A DNA stretch of 64,000 nucleotides from Avrilella dinanensis. Lineage in GTDB: Bacteria; Bacteroidota; Bacteroidia; Flavobacteriales; Flavobacteriaceae. The DNA lies in the NCBI RefSeq assembly GCF_002807015.1, contig NZ_NIPO01000001.1, positions 484,889-548,888 on the forward strand, given 5' to 3'. A model generated the notes under the pieces. The model was not told the DNA's origin and made no database searches. It saw only the letters and a list, made by a program, of their open reading frames with translations. Below, piece by piece: positions 8,337 through 18,046 of the stretch; position 1 is the stretch's first letter; every line of letters starts with the position of its first letter. Position numbers and translations under genes: made by a program.

Positions 8337-10247
8337 TTAATCAATTCTTTCGTCTTTAATCAAATCAATGCTTTCCGGATTCAGTAAGGTTGAAGTGTCA
8401 CCAAAGTCAGAAAAATTGCCTTCTGCTATTTTACGTAGAATCCTACGCATAATTTTTCCGGAACGCGTTTTTGGTAATCCAGCCACAAACTGAATTTTGT
8501 CGAGTTTTGCGATTGGTCCGATATGAGTTGCAATATGTTGATTAATCTCGTTACGCAAGTTCGTTTGATCTCTGGTTTTTCCAGTTTCTTTTAAAGTGAT
8601 AAATCCGTATAGGGCATTTCCTTTAATATCGTGCGGATAACCAACAATCGCTGATTCTGCCACAGCTGGGTGTTCATTAATTGCATCTTCTATAGGTGCT
8701 GTCCCGAGATTGTGTCCGGAAACGATAACCACATCATCAACCCTCCCTGTAATCCTGTAATACCCAACTTCATCACGTAAAGCACCATCGCCCGTAAAAT
8801 ATTTCCCTGGAAAAGCCGAAAAATAAGTATCAACAAATCTTTGGTGGTCACCCCAGATTGTTCTTGCCATTCCCGGCCAGGGAAACTTAATACATAAACT
8901 TCCTTCTGCCTGATTGCCTTCAATTTCGTTTCGTTTTTCGTCCATCAACACCGGTTGAATCCCAGGAAACGGAAGTGTGGCATAGGTAGGCTTTGTCGGT
9001 GTTACAAAAGGTAATGGGGCAATCATGATTCCACCTGTTTCGGTTTGCCACCAGGTATCTGTAATCGGGCAACGTTTGTTGCCTATGTGGTGATTGTACC
9101 AGTGCCAAGCCTCTTCATTAATCGGTTCACCTACCGATCCCAAAACTTTTAGCGAGGACAAATCGTATTTGCTTACCCAATCAATACTTTCTTTTGATAA
9201 AGAACGAATGGCCGTTGGAGCTGTGTAAAATTGAGAAACCTTATGTTTTTCAATCGTTTCCCAAAAACGTCCGGGATCCGGATAATTAGGAATTCCTTCA
9301 AACAAAACGGTTGTCGCTCCATTCAGCAAAGGTCCGTAAACGATATAGGAATGCCCGGTAATCCAACCAATATCGGCAGTACACCAATAAACATCATTGT
9401 CTTCGTAACGGAAACCATTTTTGAAGGTATAAGCTGTATAGACCATATATCCGGCAGTCGTGTGCACCATTCCTTTCGGATTTCCGGTAGAACCAGAAGT
9501 GTAAAGAATAAACAAAGGATCTTCGGCATCCATAATTTCAGCAACATTATTAGCAGAAGCTTTGTCCAACAAAGGTTGCAACCATTTATCTCGACCTTCC
9601 GTCATCGAAATGTCGGCATGGGTTCTTTTTACTACCAAAACGGTTTCTATATCGGGTGTTTCCTGCAAAGCTTCATCTACAATCCCTTTCAAATCAATGT
9701 TTTTATTTCCTCTGTATGAACCATCGGAAGTAATCAAAAACTTAGCACCGCAACCATTAATTCTTGAACTGATTGCAGAAGCTGAAAAACCAGCAAAAAT
9801 TACAGAATGAACTGCTCCAATTCTGGCACAGGCCAACAATGAAATAGCTAATTCCGGAATCATCGGAAGATAAATACAAACTCTATCGCCTTTTTTAACA
9901 CCTTGCTCTTTAAGTACGTTTGCCATTTTGCAAACTCTTTCATACAAGTCATTATAGCTGATATATTGTGCTTTTTCCTTTGGGTCGTTCGGCTCAAAAA
10001 TAATTGCTGTTTTATCGCCTTTTTTGTTCAGATGCCGGTCAATACAGTTTTTGGTTATATTTAGTTTGGCGTTTTTAAACCATTTGATATCCGCTTTTGA
10101 CATATCATATTCCAGAACTTTATCCCACTTTTGGTACCAGGTAAAATTCTCGTCTGCAATGCGTTCCCAAAACTTTTTCGGTTCGCGGACAGACTTGTTA
10201 TACATTTTGAAATATTGTTCCAGATTTTCTACTTTATAATAATCCAT
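8337..10247 (-). CDS. acs: Acetyl-coenzyme A synthetase (AMP-forming)
   Basis: A 636-residue adenylate-forming enzyme converting acetate, ATP and CoA to acetyl-CoA through acetyl-AMP. The start is set at ATG 10247 (MDYYKVENLEQYF). A longer reading would need a TTG at 10301, upstream of or inside the probable promoter. Visible motifs are the AMP-binding loop LYTSGSTGNPKGMVHT, WCTADIGWITGHSY, the TDTWWQTETGG motif, the hinge-region GRVDDVV, and the C-terminal PKTRSGKIMRRILR, whose lysine is the usual acetylation-controlled catalytic residue. It is a single-gene unit with its own terminator. Confidence 0.97.
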   Translation of the reverse strand: MDYYKVENLEQYFKMYNKSVREPKKFWERIADENFTWYQKWDKVLEYDMSKADIKWFKNAKLNITKNCIDRHLNKKGDKTAIIFEPNDPKEKAQYISYNDLYERVCKMANVLKEQGVKKGDRVCIYLPMIPELAISLLACARIGAVHSVIFAGFSASAISSRINGCGAKFLITSDGSYRGNKNIDLKGIVDEALQETPDIETVLVVKRTHADISMTEGRDKWLQPLLDKASANNVAEIMDAEDPLFILYTSGSTGNPKGMVHTTAGYMVYTAYTFKNGFRYEDNDVYWCTADIGWITGHSYIVYGPLLNGATTVLFEGIPNYPDPGRFWETIEKHKVSQFYTAPTAIRSLSKESIDWVSKYDLSSLKVLGSVGEPINEEAWHWYNHHIGNKRCPITDTWWQTETGGIMIAPLPFVTPTKPTYATLPFPGIQPVLMDEKRNEIEGNQAEGSLCIKFPWPGMARTIWGDHQRFVDTYFSAFPGKYFTGDGALRDEVGYYRITGRVDDVVIVSGHNLGTAPIEDAINEHPAVAESAIVGYPHDIKGNALYGFITLKETGKTRDQTNLRNEINQHIATHIGPIAKLDKIQFVAGLPKTRSGKIMRRILRKIAEGNFSDFGDTSTLLNPESIDLIKDERID

Positions 10248-10282
10248 AAGTCGATAAAGTTTTGATAAGTTGTTTACTCTGT

Positions 10283-10290
10283 CAAATATA
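10283..10290 (-). promoter_or_regulatory. -7 element of the acs promoter
   Basis: TATATTTG on the minus strand fits TAnnTTTG about 36 bp before the acs ATG. No properly spaced TTG was found. Its position supports the shorter acs start. Confidence 0.5.
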
Positions 10291-10394
10291 TTACAACTCA
10301 AAGTTTTTTCCTATTTATTTTTTTAGTTAAAATAGTATTTATAAACCTCTTATCATACTAAAAGTACTCTCTTAAAAAGAAGTAAAAAAAAAAT

Positions 10395-12200
10395 TTAATC
10401 CTCTCCTATAGTCTTAGAAATCTTGTCGATGTTCAAACTGTTTGCCATAGCATTAAAAATTTCGTAGTAGGTAGATTTGTTATCATAGAGTTCTTTGTGA
10501 GTTCCTTGTTCCATCACTTTTCCTTTTTCGAGAACCACTACGTTTTCAGCATCAATAATCTGAGAAATACTATGAGAAATAATGATTACTGTCCGGTCTT
10601 TTTTGATAGCATCAAGGCTCTTTTTGATTTGCTCGGTGGCAATTGCATCAAGACTTGCGGTCGGTTCGTCAAGGAAAATAATCGGCGGATTTTTAAGGAA
10701 TAATCTTGCTATGGCAATTCGTTGCTGCTGCCCGCCCGAAAGCAGATTTGCCTGAGAATCATATTCGTTTGGCAAGTCCATAATCTGTTCGTGAATGTAG
10801 GCTTTTTTAGCCGCTTCAACGACTTCTTCTTGAGTGGCATTAGGATTTCCGTAAAGGATATTTTCCGAAATTGTTCCTTTGAAAATATGGTTTTTCTGTA
10901 AAACCAATCCAATGTTTTTACGTAAATATTCGGTGTCGTATTCCTGTAAATCCACACCGTCAAGTGTGATAGTTCCCGATTTCGGATAGTAGAATTTATC
11001 CAAAAGATTGATAACCGTACTTTTTCCTGCTCCGCTCAATCCGACCAAAGCAGTGATTTTATTTGGCGGTACAACAAGTGAAACATCATGCAAAGCTTTT
11101 GTTCCGTTCGGATATTCAAAATCTACATTTTTGACTTCGATAAGTCCGGTTATTTTTTCAGGTTTATAATTTCCTGACGGCTCTTTTTCCTGGTCGGCAT
11201 CTAAAATATCGAAAAATCCTTCCGAATAAATCAGTGCGTCATTGACTTCATCATAAATTCTGTGCAACTGACGGATAGGGGCAGAAACATTGTTGAACAA
11301 CATAATGTGAAACATAATCGCCCCGATGCTCATCGATCCGTCCAAAACAAAATATGCTGTTAAGATGATAATAACAACGATTCCGATTTGCTCCAGAAAA
11401 CTTTTGATACTTTCGAACACAAAACTCAGCTTTCGGGTCTGCATTTGGTTTTCGGTCATATCGTACTGAATCTGCTTGTGTTTTTCAGCTTCGAGCGGTT
11501 CTCTGACGAATGATTTGATAACGGTTATGGATTCGATAAGCCCGATAATTCCTGCACTTTTGGTTTCTCTGTACGTTCGCATTCTTCGGCGAAATCCACC
11601 TAATTTTTTAGCCTGAGCCTGACTCACAAAAAAATAAAGCGGAACAATACACAAACTCACTAACCCGATATAGAAATTAGCCGAAAACATAAAAATCAAA
11701 GCCACAATTGAATTGGCAAAAAGCGGAAGAATATCGATAAAGAAATTCTGAACAAGCCTTGTCAGACTTGAAATTCCCATATCAATCCGGGTTTGTAATT
11801 TCCCGCTTTCGTTTTCAGTAGAGGTATAAAAAGCGAGTTTATAAGTCAGGATTTTTTCTACTATCATTTGAGCAAAATCCCTTGAAATATATATACGTAA
11901 TTTTTCTCCGAAAAACTTCTGTCCGAATTGAATCAGAGCATAAATTAATTCTTTGGAAAGAAGAATAACAGTAATCAGAATCAATAGGTTTTTTCCGTCC
12001 GAAAGTGTTTTGCCTTCGGTTACCAATATATTGACTTCATCTACGGTAAACCTCAGAATATGAGCGTTTACCTGAGCCATAAACGACCCGATTACCGTCA
12101 GCACAAGCGTTGCGATAACCAGCCATTTGTAGGGCTTTACGTAAGAAGCAACTTTTTTGAATAATTGAAATATTGTCAAATTAGATTGTTTTTCAAGCAA
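10395..12200 (-). CDS. ABC exporter, fused membrane and ATPase domains
   Basis: A 601-residue type IV ABC half-transporter (MsbA/LmrA-like) of the inner membrane. Six membrane helices fall in residues about 25-310. The ATPase domain follows, with Walker A GLSGAGKST, the Q-loop LVLQKNHIF, signature LSGGQQQR, Walker B IIFLDEPTAS and the H-loop ISHS. It should work as a homodimer exporting a lipid or drug, and the substrate cannot be told. No ATG is available near the 5' end. The start is a TTG at 12200 (MLEKQSN) or the TTG seven codons on, just after an in-frame TAG. Confidence 0.9.
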   Translation of the reverse strand: MLEKQSNLTIFQLFKKVASYVKPYKWLVIATLVLTVIGSFMAQVNAHILRFTVDEVNILVTEGKTLSDGKNLLILITVILLSKELIYALIQFGQKFFGEKLRIYISRDFAQMIVEKILTYKLAFYTSTENESGKLQTRIDMGISSLTRLVQNFFIDILPLFANSIVALIFMFSANFYIGLVSLCIVPLYFFVSQAQAKKLGGFRRRMRTYRETKSAGIIGLIESITVIKSFVREPLEAEKHKQIQYDMTENQMQTRKLSFVFESIKSFLEQIGIVVIIILTAYFVLDGSMSIGAIMFHIMLFNNVSAPIRQLHRIYDEVNDALIYSEGFFDILDADQEKEPSGNYKPEKITGLIEVKNVDFEYPNGTKALHDVSLVVPPNKITALVGLSGAGKSTVINLLDKFYYPKSGTITLDGVDLQEYDTEYLRKNIGLVLQKNHIFKGTISENILYGNPNATQEEVVEAAKKAYIHEQIMDLPNEYDSQANLLSGGQQQRIAIARLFLKNPPIIFLDEPTASLDAIATEQIKKSLDAIKKDRTVIIISHSISQIIDAENVVVLEKGKVMEQGTHKELYDNKSTYYEIFNAMANSLNIDKISKTIGED

Positions 12201-12209
12201 TAAGAGAAT

Positions 12210-12250
12210 CAGCCACTAATTCCACCAATTTATCAGTGTTATAGTGGCTG
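12210..12250. repeat. Inverted repeat upstream of the ABC exporter
   Basis: CAGCCACTA (12210-12218) and TAGTGGCTG (12242-12250) form a perfect 9-bp stem around a 23-base loop. It lies between the outer-membrane protein stop and the exporter start on the same strand. No T-run follows, so it may be an mRNA structure or an operator rather than a terminator. Confidence 0.5.
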
Positions 12251-12277
12251 AAAGTATTTTCTGAGATACGTTATCTA

Positions 12278-12916
12278 CTAAAAAAGATAGAAAACACCTG
12301 CCGAATACTGCATGTGTGTACCTGCATTATCATTCGTGATGTTTTCTCGGTACACTGCTTCTACATTGATTCCGAAACGGCTGTACCATTTTTCAGAAGG
12401 GTATCTGTAATCTTTACCAATACCAAAATCTACCAGATAAAAATTCAATCCGGCACCCCCGCTCACTGCAGTCAGGTTTTGATTGTCATACCCCAAATAA
12501 CCGACTCCGGCTTTCAGATATGGGTCAACATAAGGAATCTTGAATCCACCTCCGAGGCTGTAAATCGCTGATACATCTCCGGTAATGACATCAACATCAT
12601 TATCAAGCAATTCGCCGTTGGAATAATCGCCAATTTTTGCCTGATTCATTGAAAAAGACATTTCCACGCTGAAATTTGCTCCGATTTCTCTCGCAATAGC
12701 CAACTTAGATGGTACAAACATAGACACCATTGACGCCCCTTCCGGACTTTCGTCGGCGTTAAAGTTCAAATCCATCATGTTTACGCTCAAAGTGGCTTTC
12801 CATGGATAGTTCCCTATAAAACGCTCTTTTCCTGTGATAATCTGAGCATTAGACTGTAATGTACCGGCAAAAGCCAATAGGAATAATGACAGTACTGTTT
12901 TGTGTATTTTCTTCAT
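12278..12916 (-). CDS. Outer-membrane beta-barrel protein, function unknown
   Basis: A 212-residue exported protein. The start at ATG 12916 places a normal signal peptide first (MKKIHKTVLSLFLLAFAGTLQSNAQ). A longer frame would start at a TTG and add a non-signal stretch. The mature chain has amphipathic strands such as KATLSVNMMDLNF, a glycine-rich central part (KIPYVDPYLKAGVGYLGY) and a terminal YSAGVFYLF, which fit a small 8-stranded OmpA/OmpX-like barrel. No peptidoglycan-binding domain is present. Only the general class can be given. Confidence 0.75.
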   Translation of the reverse strand: MKKIHKTVLSLFLLAFAGTLQSNAQIITGKERFIGNYPWKATLSVNMMDLNFNADESPEGASMVSMFVPSKLAIAREIGANFSVEMSFSMNQAKIGDYSNGELLDNDVDVITGDVSAIYSLGGGFKIPYVDPYLKAGVGYLGYDNQNLTAVSGGAGLNFYLVDFGIGKDYRYPSEKWYSRFGINVEAVYRENITNDNAGTHMQYSAGVFYLF

Positions 12917-12967
12917 ATTACTCTGAGTTTTGTGTAAATATATTAAAGTTTTCAATAAAATAAAAAA

Positions 12968-13762
12968 TTATCTTCGTTGTCTTTTTGCTTCAAAGATTAA
13001 AACAGATGCTGCTACCGACACATTCATTGAGTCGATAACACCTTCCATCGGTACGATAATGTTTTGTGTGGAATGTTTTCGCCAAATGTCTGAAAGCCCC
13101 GTCGCTTCTGTGCCGACAACAATTGCAGAGCCTTGTTTGTAATCTTGTGTGCTGTAATCGACGGCTTCCTGCAAAATGGCACTGAATATCCGAATATTTT
13201 TTTCTTTCAGGTAATCAATTACCTCTTCTGATGTTCCCGCAGCAATCTGATTGGTAAAAACACCTCCGACGCTCGAACGGATAACATTCGGGTTATACAA
13301 ATCGGTTTTGGGATCGGCAAGTATCACGGCATCGACAGCAGCTGCATCGGCAGTGCGTAACAAAGCTCCGATATTTCCGGGTTTCTCTATGGATTCAGCT
13401 ACCAGGATAAGCGGATTTTCGGGTAAATTCAATGTGCTTAAATCATGTTTCTTGGCATAAACCACCGCAATAATACCTTCCGTTTTTTCGCGATAAGCCA
13501 GTTTTTGATAAACCTCTTTAGTCACAGAAATCCTTTGATTGTCATTAATTTGCGAAAAAATAATGTCCGTACTTTGGTTATCCGTCAGTTCAGGGCAATA
13601 AATCAGACTTTCTATTTCATACCCGGCTTTGAGGGCAATGGATACTTCTCGTACGCCTTCTACCAAAAAAAGACCGCTCTTTTTTCTTTCTCTGGATTTT
13701 TCCTGTATCTGAATGAGCTTTTTTACCCAGGAATTCTGAACACTACTGATATGCTTTTCCAT
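12968..13762 (-). CDS. TrmH/SpoU-family RNA 2'-O-methyltransferase
   Basis: A 264-residue SPOUT methyltransferase acting on tRNA or rRNA ribose. The N-terminal substrate-binding domain includes RKKSGLFLVEGVREV. The three SpoU motifs are present: EKPGNIGALLRTADAA, IVVGTEATGLS and IIVPMEGVIDSMNVSVAAS. The exact target nucleotide cannot be assigned. The ATG overlaps the stop of the DUF58 gene by one base (TAATG), so it is translationally coupled to the MoxR cluster. This is likely a chance operon partner rather than part of that machine. Confidence 0.9.
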   Translation of the reverse strand: MEKHISSVQNSWVKKLIQIQEKSRERKKSGLFLVEGVREVSIALKAGYEIESLIYCPELTDNQSTDIIFSQINDNQRISVTKEVYQKLAYREKTEGIIAVVYAKKHDLSTLNLPENPLILVAESIEKPGNIGALLRTADAAAVDAVILADPKTDLYNPNVIRSSVGGVFTNQIAAGTSEEVIDYLKEKNIRIFSAILQEAVDYSTQDYKQGSAIVVGTEATGLSDIWRKHSTQNIIVPMEGVIDSMNVSVAASVLIFEAKRQRR

Positions 13763-15084
13763 TATAATAATCCTCTTGCTTTAAATTCCAGATATTTATT
13801 AATCACGTCGATAGTCAGATTTTCTGGTCGTGTTAACACAGAGTAAATTCCGTATTTTCTGAGCTCCTTAACGATAAGCTCTTTGTCGGCATTGAGCTTT
13901 TCAGCAATTACTTTATCATAAATTTCCTGTGTGTTTTTTGGTTTGGAATAAACCAGTTCGTCCAGTTCCGAATTTTTAAAAAACACCACCGTCAGCAAAT
14001 GCAATTTGGCAATACTTCGCAGATAAGGCAACTGACGATTCAGCCCGTCGAGGGTTTCAAAATTGGTAAACAAAATAATCAAACTTCGTTGACGGACATG
14101 CTGTTTAACCTGTATCAGTAATTTTTCGTAATCTGATTCTTTAAAATCAGTTGTAACTTGATATAACGATTCCATAAAACGCTGTACCTGAACCGGTTTT
14201 CTATCAGCTTTGAGTTTGGTATCAACTTTTTTGGAAAAAGTAAACAATCCGGCTTTATCCGCTTTCTTGATGACGACATTTCCCATCGCCAGACTGGCAT
14301 TAATGGCATAATCGAGTAATGTAAGTCCGTTAAATGGCATTTTCATTACCCTGCCTTTGTCAATAACAAGATATACATTCTGAGATTTTTCGTCCTGATA
14401 TTGATTAACCATCAACTGACTTCGTTTGGCAGTAGCTTTCCAGTTAATCGTGCGAATATCGTCGCCCTGCACATAATCTTTGATATGTTCAAATTCTGTG
14501 GTGTGCCCGATTCGGCGGATTTTTTTCAATCCGTGCAGATGTAGTTTATCGTGAATTGCCATCAGCTCATATTTCCGCATCTGAATAAAAGACGGATAAG
14601 TCGGTACTTCTTTTTGGTTATCAAAACGGTATCTTTTTTGGAATAAATGCAGCTTTGACGAAACATAAATATTCAGAAAACCAAATGTATAAACGCCTCT
14701 TTCTGTCGGGCGGACACTGTATATTTTTTCGGTCGCCGACTGAGCTTCCAAATCAAACTGAACAGAAAAATTCCGCATCTGAAACTGAAAAGGTATTTCG
14801 TCTATAACCGTTATTTTTGTTTTAAATTTATATCTGCTCTCTACCTGAAGTTGAATAAAATTCTCATCGCCATTCGATAGTTTATCGCCCAATTCACGAC
14901 GGGCAGTAATTCCTTTTTTCTGACCGAAAAGCAGGAAAATATCTGTGAAACAAAGCACGAAGAAAAGTCCGGCGATAATCCACACAACCGGATACAGCCA
15001 TGCGAAGAAAAACGACAGCACAAACAGCACCGCAATTGCTCCGATGCAGTAATAAAACAGATTTGTCGTGTAGAGATTTTTCAC
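13762..15084 (-). CDS. DUF58 domain protein of a MoxR cluster
   Basis: A 440-residue protein starting at GTG (15084). Two N-terminal membrane helices (about residues 10-50) are followed by a cytosolic or periplasmic part. The DUF58 core contains RRIGHTTEFEHIKDYVQGDD followed by IRTINWKATAKR (about residues 215-245). Next comes a von Willebrand-A-like region with YLVIDKGRVM, where the MIDAS-type DxSxS motif is not intact. DUF58 proteins occur next to MoxR ATPases and are thought to be their partners or clients. It lies 6 bp after moxR. Confidence 0.88.
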   Translation of the reverse strand: MKNLYTTNLFYYCIGAIAVLFVLSFFFAWLYPVVWIIAGLFFVLCFTDIFLLFGQKKGITARRELGDKLSNGDENFIQLQVESRYKFKTKITVIDEIPFQFQMRNFSVQFDLEAQSATEKIYSVRPTERGVYTFGFLNIYVSSKLHLFQKRYRFDNQKEVPTYPSFIQMRKYELMAIHDKLHLHGLKKIRRIGHTTEFEHIKDYVQGDDIRTINWKATAKRSQLMVNQYQDEKSQNVYLVIDKGRVMKMPFNGLTLLDYAINASLAMGNVVIKKADKAGLFTFSKKVDTKLKADRKPVQVQRFMESLYQVTTDFKESDYEKLLIQVKQHVRQRSLIILFTNFETLDGLNRQLPYLRSIAKLHLLTVVFFKNSELDELVYSKPKNTQEIYDKVIAEKLNADKELIVKELRKYGIYSVLTRPENLTIDVINKYLEFKARGLL

Positions 15085-15090
15085 AGAAAA

Positions 15091-16092
15091 TTATCTTGGA
15101 ATTTCGATAGATTGAACAATCTGGTTAATGATTTCTCTGGAAGTCACACCTTCCATTTCTTTGTCGGGCGAAACGATGATACGATGCTGCAACACTGGCA
15201 CAGCCACCGATTGAATATCATCAGGCGTAACGAAATCTCTGCCTGAAATTGCTGCATACGATTTGGCTGCATTGAGCAACGCAATCGACGCTCGTGGCGA
15301 AGCTCCCATATACAGTAATGGATTGTTTCGGGTAGCATACACGATATTCGCGATGTATTCAATCAAATGATTTTCGATAATAATATGTTTGACTACTTTC
15401 TGGAATGCGATGATTTCTTCTGCGGAAATAACCGCGTTCACATCAGCAATTTTGTCCTTATCCAACAGTTCGTGTTCTTTCATCAAAATATTGATTTCCT
15501 GCTCCAGAGTCGGATAATCAACGGTAATTTTAAACAAAAACCGGTCGAGCTGGGCTTCGGGCAACTGGTATGTTCCTTCCTGTTCGATAGGGTTTTGCGT
15601 CGCGATAACCACAAACGGCTCCTGCATTTGATAACGCTGTGCATCGATGGTTACTTGTCGTTCCTCCATGACTTCAAAAAGGGCAGCTTGTGTTTTCGCC
15701 GGAGCTCGGTTTATCTCGTCAATCAGTACGAAATTGGAAAATATCGGTCCGGATTTGAATTCAAAATCATTGATTTTGCTGTTATAGACCGATGTTCCTA
15801 AAATATCGGACGGCATCAAATCGGGTGTAAACTGGATTCGACTGAATCCGGTGTCAATCGTTCTCGACAGCAATTTTGCTGTGATGGTTTTGGCAACGCC
15901 CGGCACACCTTCAATCAATACGTGACCTTTGGATAATAGACCGACCAAAAGCAGCTCAATCATTTGCCCCTGCCCTACGATGACTTTACCGATTTCCTGT
16001 TTAATTAAAATCGTTTTTTCTTTCAAATTGGATAAATCTATTCTGTTTTCAAAAGATAGATTTTCGTTTTCGGGGTTTTGATTTTCTGTCAT
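15091..16092 (-). CDS. MoxR-family AAA+ ATPase
   Basis: A 333-residue AAA+ chaperone-like ATPase. Walker A is GVPGVAKTI (about residue 59 on), Walker B FVLIDEINRAPAK, sensor 1 VIATQNPIEQEGTY, and the C-terminal lid contains GASPRASIALLNAAK. MoxR proteins are thought to insert cofactors or remodel VWA-domain partners. Here the partner is probably the adjacent DUF58 protein. It overlaps the DUF4350 gene by 4 bp (ATGA). Confidence 0.95.
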   Translation of the reverse strand: MTENQNPENENLSFENRIDLSNLKEKTILIKQEIGKVIVGQGQMIELLLVGLLSKGHVLIEGVPGVAKTITAKLLSRTIDTGFSRIQFTPDLMPSDILGTSVYNSKINDFEFKSGPIFSNFVLIDEINRAPAKTQAALFEVMEERQVTIDAQRYQMQEPFVVIATQNPIEQEGTYQLPEAQLDRFLFKITVDYPTLEQEINILMKEHELLDKDKIADVNAVISAEEIIAFQKVVKHIIIENHLIEYIANIVYATRNNPLLYMGASPRASIALLNAAKSYAAISGRDFVTPDDIQSVAVPVLQHRIIVSPDKEMEGVTSREIINQIVQSIEIPR

Positions 16093-17255
16093 TTTCCTGT
16101 TATTTTTTCGATAGCGGCGTGTAAGTTTATCACGTCCTGCTCGGTTGCTTTTTTATTTTGTGTTTTGTATTGCTCAATCAATGTGACCAAATGTTCAACA
16201 TCTTCAGTTTTGCTGCCTGTTTTCTGACTTAGATTTTTAATAAACTGTTCGTCTAATTTCCGGGTATCAATGCGTAATTCCGTTCGTACATATTCCAGCA
16301 GATAAATAATCATTTTATGAATCAAATCACTGTGATTTTTTTCCAGATAATACAAATTGGCAATGGTTTTGGCAAATTCCACCGAGTGATTTTCTTCTGG
16401 TTTGATTATCGGAATAATCCTTTGTTTTCGTTTGCTGTTGAAAAATATAAATAAAAGTATGCCAATCAGCATAAAATACCAAGCCCAACGCAATGATTTG
16501 TTGCCAAGGATAAACCGCAGAATATTGGTGTTTTCGGCATTCAGTTGGATATTTTTATCAAACCAAATCACTTTTTCGCTGTCGATATAACTCAACATAC
16601 TTTCAGCATAAAGATGATTGTTGCTTTCGAGCAAATGGTAATTGGTCAGCATCAAAGCGTTTGTGCCGATATACAAATGTCCTTTCCCGATTTTCTTTCG
16701 GATAAAATTCGGCTTGGTGTCATTCGCCACACCCAGAATTTCAATTCCGGCAGAATCTTTTACGCGAAGTACATTTCCCATTGTTTCCAATGTAAAATTG
16801 GAAGTATTCAGATGCGGATTAACCAGTTTTACCGTATTGATTCTTTCATAATCCATAGATAATCCTAAAGAATCAACTATATAATAACTATAACTCAAAC
16901 TTTCATCGGTGAGCAAAAAAACATCGTGTCCTTGTTCAACGGCATTTCTGATTTTCTGAAACGATTCCGGGTCGCTATTTTTATCTTCAATCAGCAACCA
17001 GGTTTCTTTGCTGAAATTGACCGTATCCAGCTCCTGATTGTAATATTCATAAGGCGTTTTATCATATTTTTCAATTTCTGCCGGACTGATAATTGATGAT
17101 ATTTCTTTGTTCAGAATATACAATCCGTACGGAATTTTATCTGAAGTCTTGAATGTTTTCGACCAGTCAATCGGTTTGGGAATCAACACCTGAACCAGCA
17201 GGACAAGTGCCAGACCTATCACAAAATACACGATATATTTTACAGATGATTTCAT
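16089..17255 (-). CDS. DUF4350 domain membrane protein
   Basis: A 388-residue protein with one N-terminal membrane helix (residues 7-25), an extracytoplasmic DUF4350 region (about 35-240, including YGLYILNKEIS and GHLYIGTNALMLTNY), a second helix (about 253-272, WYFMLIGILLFIFF) and a charged cytosolic C-terminus. Members occur in MoxR/DUF58/DUF4129 clusters. The function is unknown and DUF4350 resembles a glutamine-amidotransferase-like fold without a catalytic triad I can identify. It overlaps neighbours on both sides by 4 bp. Confidence 0.85.
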   Translation of the reverse strand: MKSSVKYIVYFVIGLALVLLVQVLIPKPIDWSKTFKTSDKIPYGLYILNKEISSIISPAEIEKYDKTPYEYYNQELDTVNFSKETWLLIEDKNSDPESFQKIRNAVEQGHDVFLLTDESLSYSYYIVDSLGLSMDYERINTVKLVNPHLNTSNFTLETMGNVLRVKDSAGIEILGVANDTKPNFIRKKIGKGHLYIGTNALMLTNYHLLESNNHLYAESMLSYIDSEKVIWFDKNIQLNAENTNILRFILGNKSLRWAWYFMLIGILLFIFFNSKRKQRIIPIIKPEENHSVEFAKTIANLYYLEKNHSDLIHKMIIYLLEYVRTELRIDTRKLDEQFIKNLSQKTGSKTEDVEHLVTLIEQYKTQNKKATEQDVINLHAAIEKITGK

Positions 17256-18046
17256 GACAGATGTTGTTGAATTGCGTGATTAAACTGCTGACGGATTCTC
17301 TCAAAACCGGTTTGGTCGATGTCAAATTCGCCATACCAGATATTTTCATAAACATAAGCGAGATAATCGAACTCTTTTTTAAGTGTCGGATTAGAAATTT
17401 CGTGCAAATATTCCCGGTTGGTTTTATCCGGATTCCATTCGATAATTTGCTTTTCAGACATGATTTTGAGCAAACGCAAAAAATGATACCGTACGGCGGA
17501 ACGATATTGCTCACGGGAAACAGCATCTTCGATGAGCTGGTCAAAATCTATTTCGTGAATGTCTTTGTCAAGGTCATAAACTTCCACCAGTTCTTTCGGT
17601 TTTTTGCGGAATATCAGATGAATATCATTCAAAATAATATATCGAACGAGAAATGCGATAAGCACAACAATAATAATGTATGCCGAAATCTTAAGAATCT
17701 GTGTAACAAAATCTACCGATTCCCACGACGGATTGGTATTGAAAAGGCTACGAAGAAAATCCAGGAATCTGTCCCATATTGATTTTTCAGACAATCGTTC
17801 GTAGGAATAGATAAAATCCGTACCGGTGTATTGGTCTTTATAACCCGGACTGAATTTTTTCTGAGCCAACGGCAAAGTGTTTTTTTGCAGTGAGTCTAAT
17901 GGGATAAACTTGCTCTCGGAATAGGCTTCTCCTTGTGTCACGATTTCCACAACCGGCTCTACGCCATCAGTGATGGTGTCTGAATGTGTTTGGGCATAAA
18001 CAGAAAATACGCTGAAGAACAATATGTAAAACCAATGGTTATTCAT
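17252..18046 (-). CDS. DUF4129 domain protein
   Basis: A 264-residue protein with an N-terminal signal sequence (MNNHWFYILFFSVFSVYAQ), an extracytoplasmic stretch, one membrane helix (about 133-155, YIIIVVLIAFLVRYIIL) and a cytosolic DUF4129 domain that ends with EFDYLAYVYENIWYGEFDI. This topology is standard for the family. It overlaps the next upstream gene by 8 bp and the downstream DUF4350 gene by 4 bp, pointing to coupled translation and joint function in the cluster. Confidence 0.85.
   Translation of the reverse strand: MNNHWFYILFFSVFSVYAQTHSDTITDGVEPVVEIVTQGEAYSESKFIPLDSLQKNTLPLAQKKFSPGYKDQYTGTDFIYSYERLSEKSIWDRFLDFLRSLFNTNPSWESVDFVTQILKISAYIIIVVLIAFLVRYIILNDIHLIFRKKPKELVEVYDLDKDIHEIDFDQLIEDAVSREQYRSAVRYHFLRLLKIMSEKQIIEWNPDKTNREYLHEISNPTLKKEFDYLAYVYENIWYGEFDIDQTGFERIRQQFNHAIQQHLS

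Noticed and set aside
9231..9719. A 162-residue open frame on the strand opposite to acs
   Set aside because: It is antisense to a fully motif-supported acetyl-CoA synthetase, has no start context, and its residues mirror the acs codons.
12210..12250. The 9-bp inverted repeat as an intrinsic terminator
   Set aside because: The loop is 23 bases and no T-run follows on the minus strand. It is listed only as an inverted repeat.
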